DNA from: Chthoniobacter flavus
GTDB taxonomy: Bacteria > Verrucomicrobiota > Verrucomicrobiia > Chthoniobacterales > Terrimicrobiaceae
Direction of reading: 5' to 3'
Assembly (NCBI GenBank): GCA_945883435.1
Contig: CAMCXK010000023.1
Location: forward strand, 1-43,551
Length of the DNA stretch: 43,551 bases
Shown: piece by piece, positions 43,144 to 43,551 of the stretch
Numbering within the stretch: position 1 is the stretch's first letter
How the letters are laid out: each line of letters starts with the position of its first letter
Position numbers and translations under genes: made by a program
The notes under the pieces: generated by a model
What the model saw: the letters and a program-made list of their open reading frames with translations, nothing else
Databases searched by the model: none
Told to the model about the DNA's origin: nothing

Positions 43144-43551
43144 ATGACCATGCCTTCGCGCTCCGACCGCACCCGTTATTCCCTGCGCGCCTACCGCGCC
43201 TTGTCGTCAATGCCCCGCTCCCGTTGCCTCTGCACCCTTCTGCTCCTGTTTGCCCTTGTTTGGTCCACTCCGGTTGGGAGCTTGCAGGCGGGCGATATCC
43301 TCCGGGGCGGGGCTTCCGGAGCTTCCAACGCCAAGCGCAACGCGACCGCCCGTGCCAACGCTGGAACCGCCGCCGCCGAAGCCGCCAATCTTCGCGCCCA
43401 AGACCGTCTCGCCCGCACCACCAAGGCCGTCAACGACATGCGCGCCCTCCAAGCCTCCGCACGGGCGGCAGCCAAAGCCAATCTTATTCCGAATGGTCTC
43501 ACCGAAGGTGGACTTAAAGTCCTCACAGGCGCCAACGCGAAGTGGCAAGGC
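43144..43551 (+). CDS. Filamentous-haemagglutinin-like exoprotein (TpsA), N-terminal part only
   Basis: The first 136 residues of a protein that runs off the right edge. The leader is long: about 30 Arg/Ser-rich residues, then a hydrophobic core (CLCTLLLLFALVWSTPVGSLQA). It is followed by DILRGGASGASNAKRNATARANAG and an Ala/Arg-rich helical stretch to about residue 113, then LIPNGLTEGGLKVLTGANAKWQG. The last segment looks like the entry to a TPS secretion domain. Identification rests on this N-terminus plus the TpsB and export genes upstream. ATG at 43150 is an alternative start. Full length and activity cannot be seen. Confidence 0.75.
   Translation, partial: MTMPSRSDRTRYSLRAYRALSSMPRSRCLCTLLLLFALVWSTPVGSLQAGDILRGGASGASNAKRNATARANAGTAAAEAANLRAQDRLARTTKAVNDMRALQASARAAAKANLIPNGLTEGGLKVLTGANAKWQG

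Noticed and set aside
1-43551. CRISPR arrays, IS elements, prophage and rRNA genes
   Set aside because: No repeat-spacer pattern, transposase or integrase motifs, terminal inverted repeats or rRNA-like sequence were seen. The toxin-antitoxin pair is the only mobile-type element.

Overview
The window is a GC-rich, densely coded bacterial chromosome segment of about 60 % G+C by eye. It looks like a member of the Verrucomicrobiota. The pointers are a PEP-CTERM-anchored subtilase with an autotransporter-type repeat, an LPS-making diderm envelope (WaaA, LptE-like lipoprotein, AsmA-like protein), many overlapping stop/start codons, and a two-partner secretion cluster whose ExbB carries a DUF2341/LamG-like ectodomain. 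The phylum assignment is an inference from gene content. There are no rRNA genes, CRISPR arrays or insertion sequences. One tRNA gene (Arg-ACG) is present. No gene-free stretch exceeds 300 bases.

Layout. 1-2564 (minus): tadA, a lysozyme-like secreted protein and the PolX DNA polymerase (cut by the left edge). 2717-3373 (plus): rpe. 3417-9241 (minus): an unbroken run of an exported superoxide dismutase, an OppC/OppD pair without OppB, thyA-folA, a PLD-family enzyme and a split chromate-transporter-family pair. 9220-13771 (plus): an O6-alkylguanine-DNA alkyltransferase, a 936-residue PEP-CTERM subtilase and mnmE. 13856-14779 (minus): a diacylglycerol-kinase-like lipid kinase. 14807-18223 (plus): AsmA-like protein, rsmD, waaA and tRNA-Arg. 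18361-19395 (minus): a ROK sugar kinase. 19530-20916 (plus): two unassigned proteins, the second exported with a possible caspase-like His/Cys dyad. 20929-21575 (minus): a VapBC-type toxin-antitoxin pair. 21684-25129 (minus): dnaX-ybaB-dcd-rmlA. 25253-27601 (minus): PHP phosphoesterase, PIG-L deacetylase and nagB. 27653-31137 (plus): DUF1802 protein, BamD-like TPR protein, LptE-like lipoprotein, rsmI and a DUF2752 protein. 31128-32315 (minus): aldo/keto reductase. 32401-34622 (plus): PBP2 and an HU-family protein, closed by a clear terminator.

34756-43551 (plus) is the most interesting part. It runs TpsB transporter, DUF2341-LamG-ExbB fusion, ExbD, TonB, putative porin, periplasmic coiled-coil protein, PpiC-type isomerase and the start of a filamentous-haemagglutinin-like exoprotein (TpsA), which leaves the window. 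Almost the same 17-bp sequence (15/17 identical) lies 48 bp before tpsB and 42 bp before tpsA. Each copy is two 7-mers separated by ATTT, the layout of a PhoB (PHO) box. The gene set resembles, from memory, the phosphate-depletion-regulated pdt cluster of Pseudomonas aeruginosa (PA0690-PA0701). I infer a phosphate-responsive two-partner secretion system with its own dedicated ExbB/ExbD/TonB motor.
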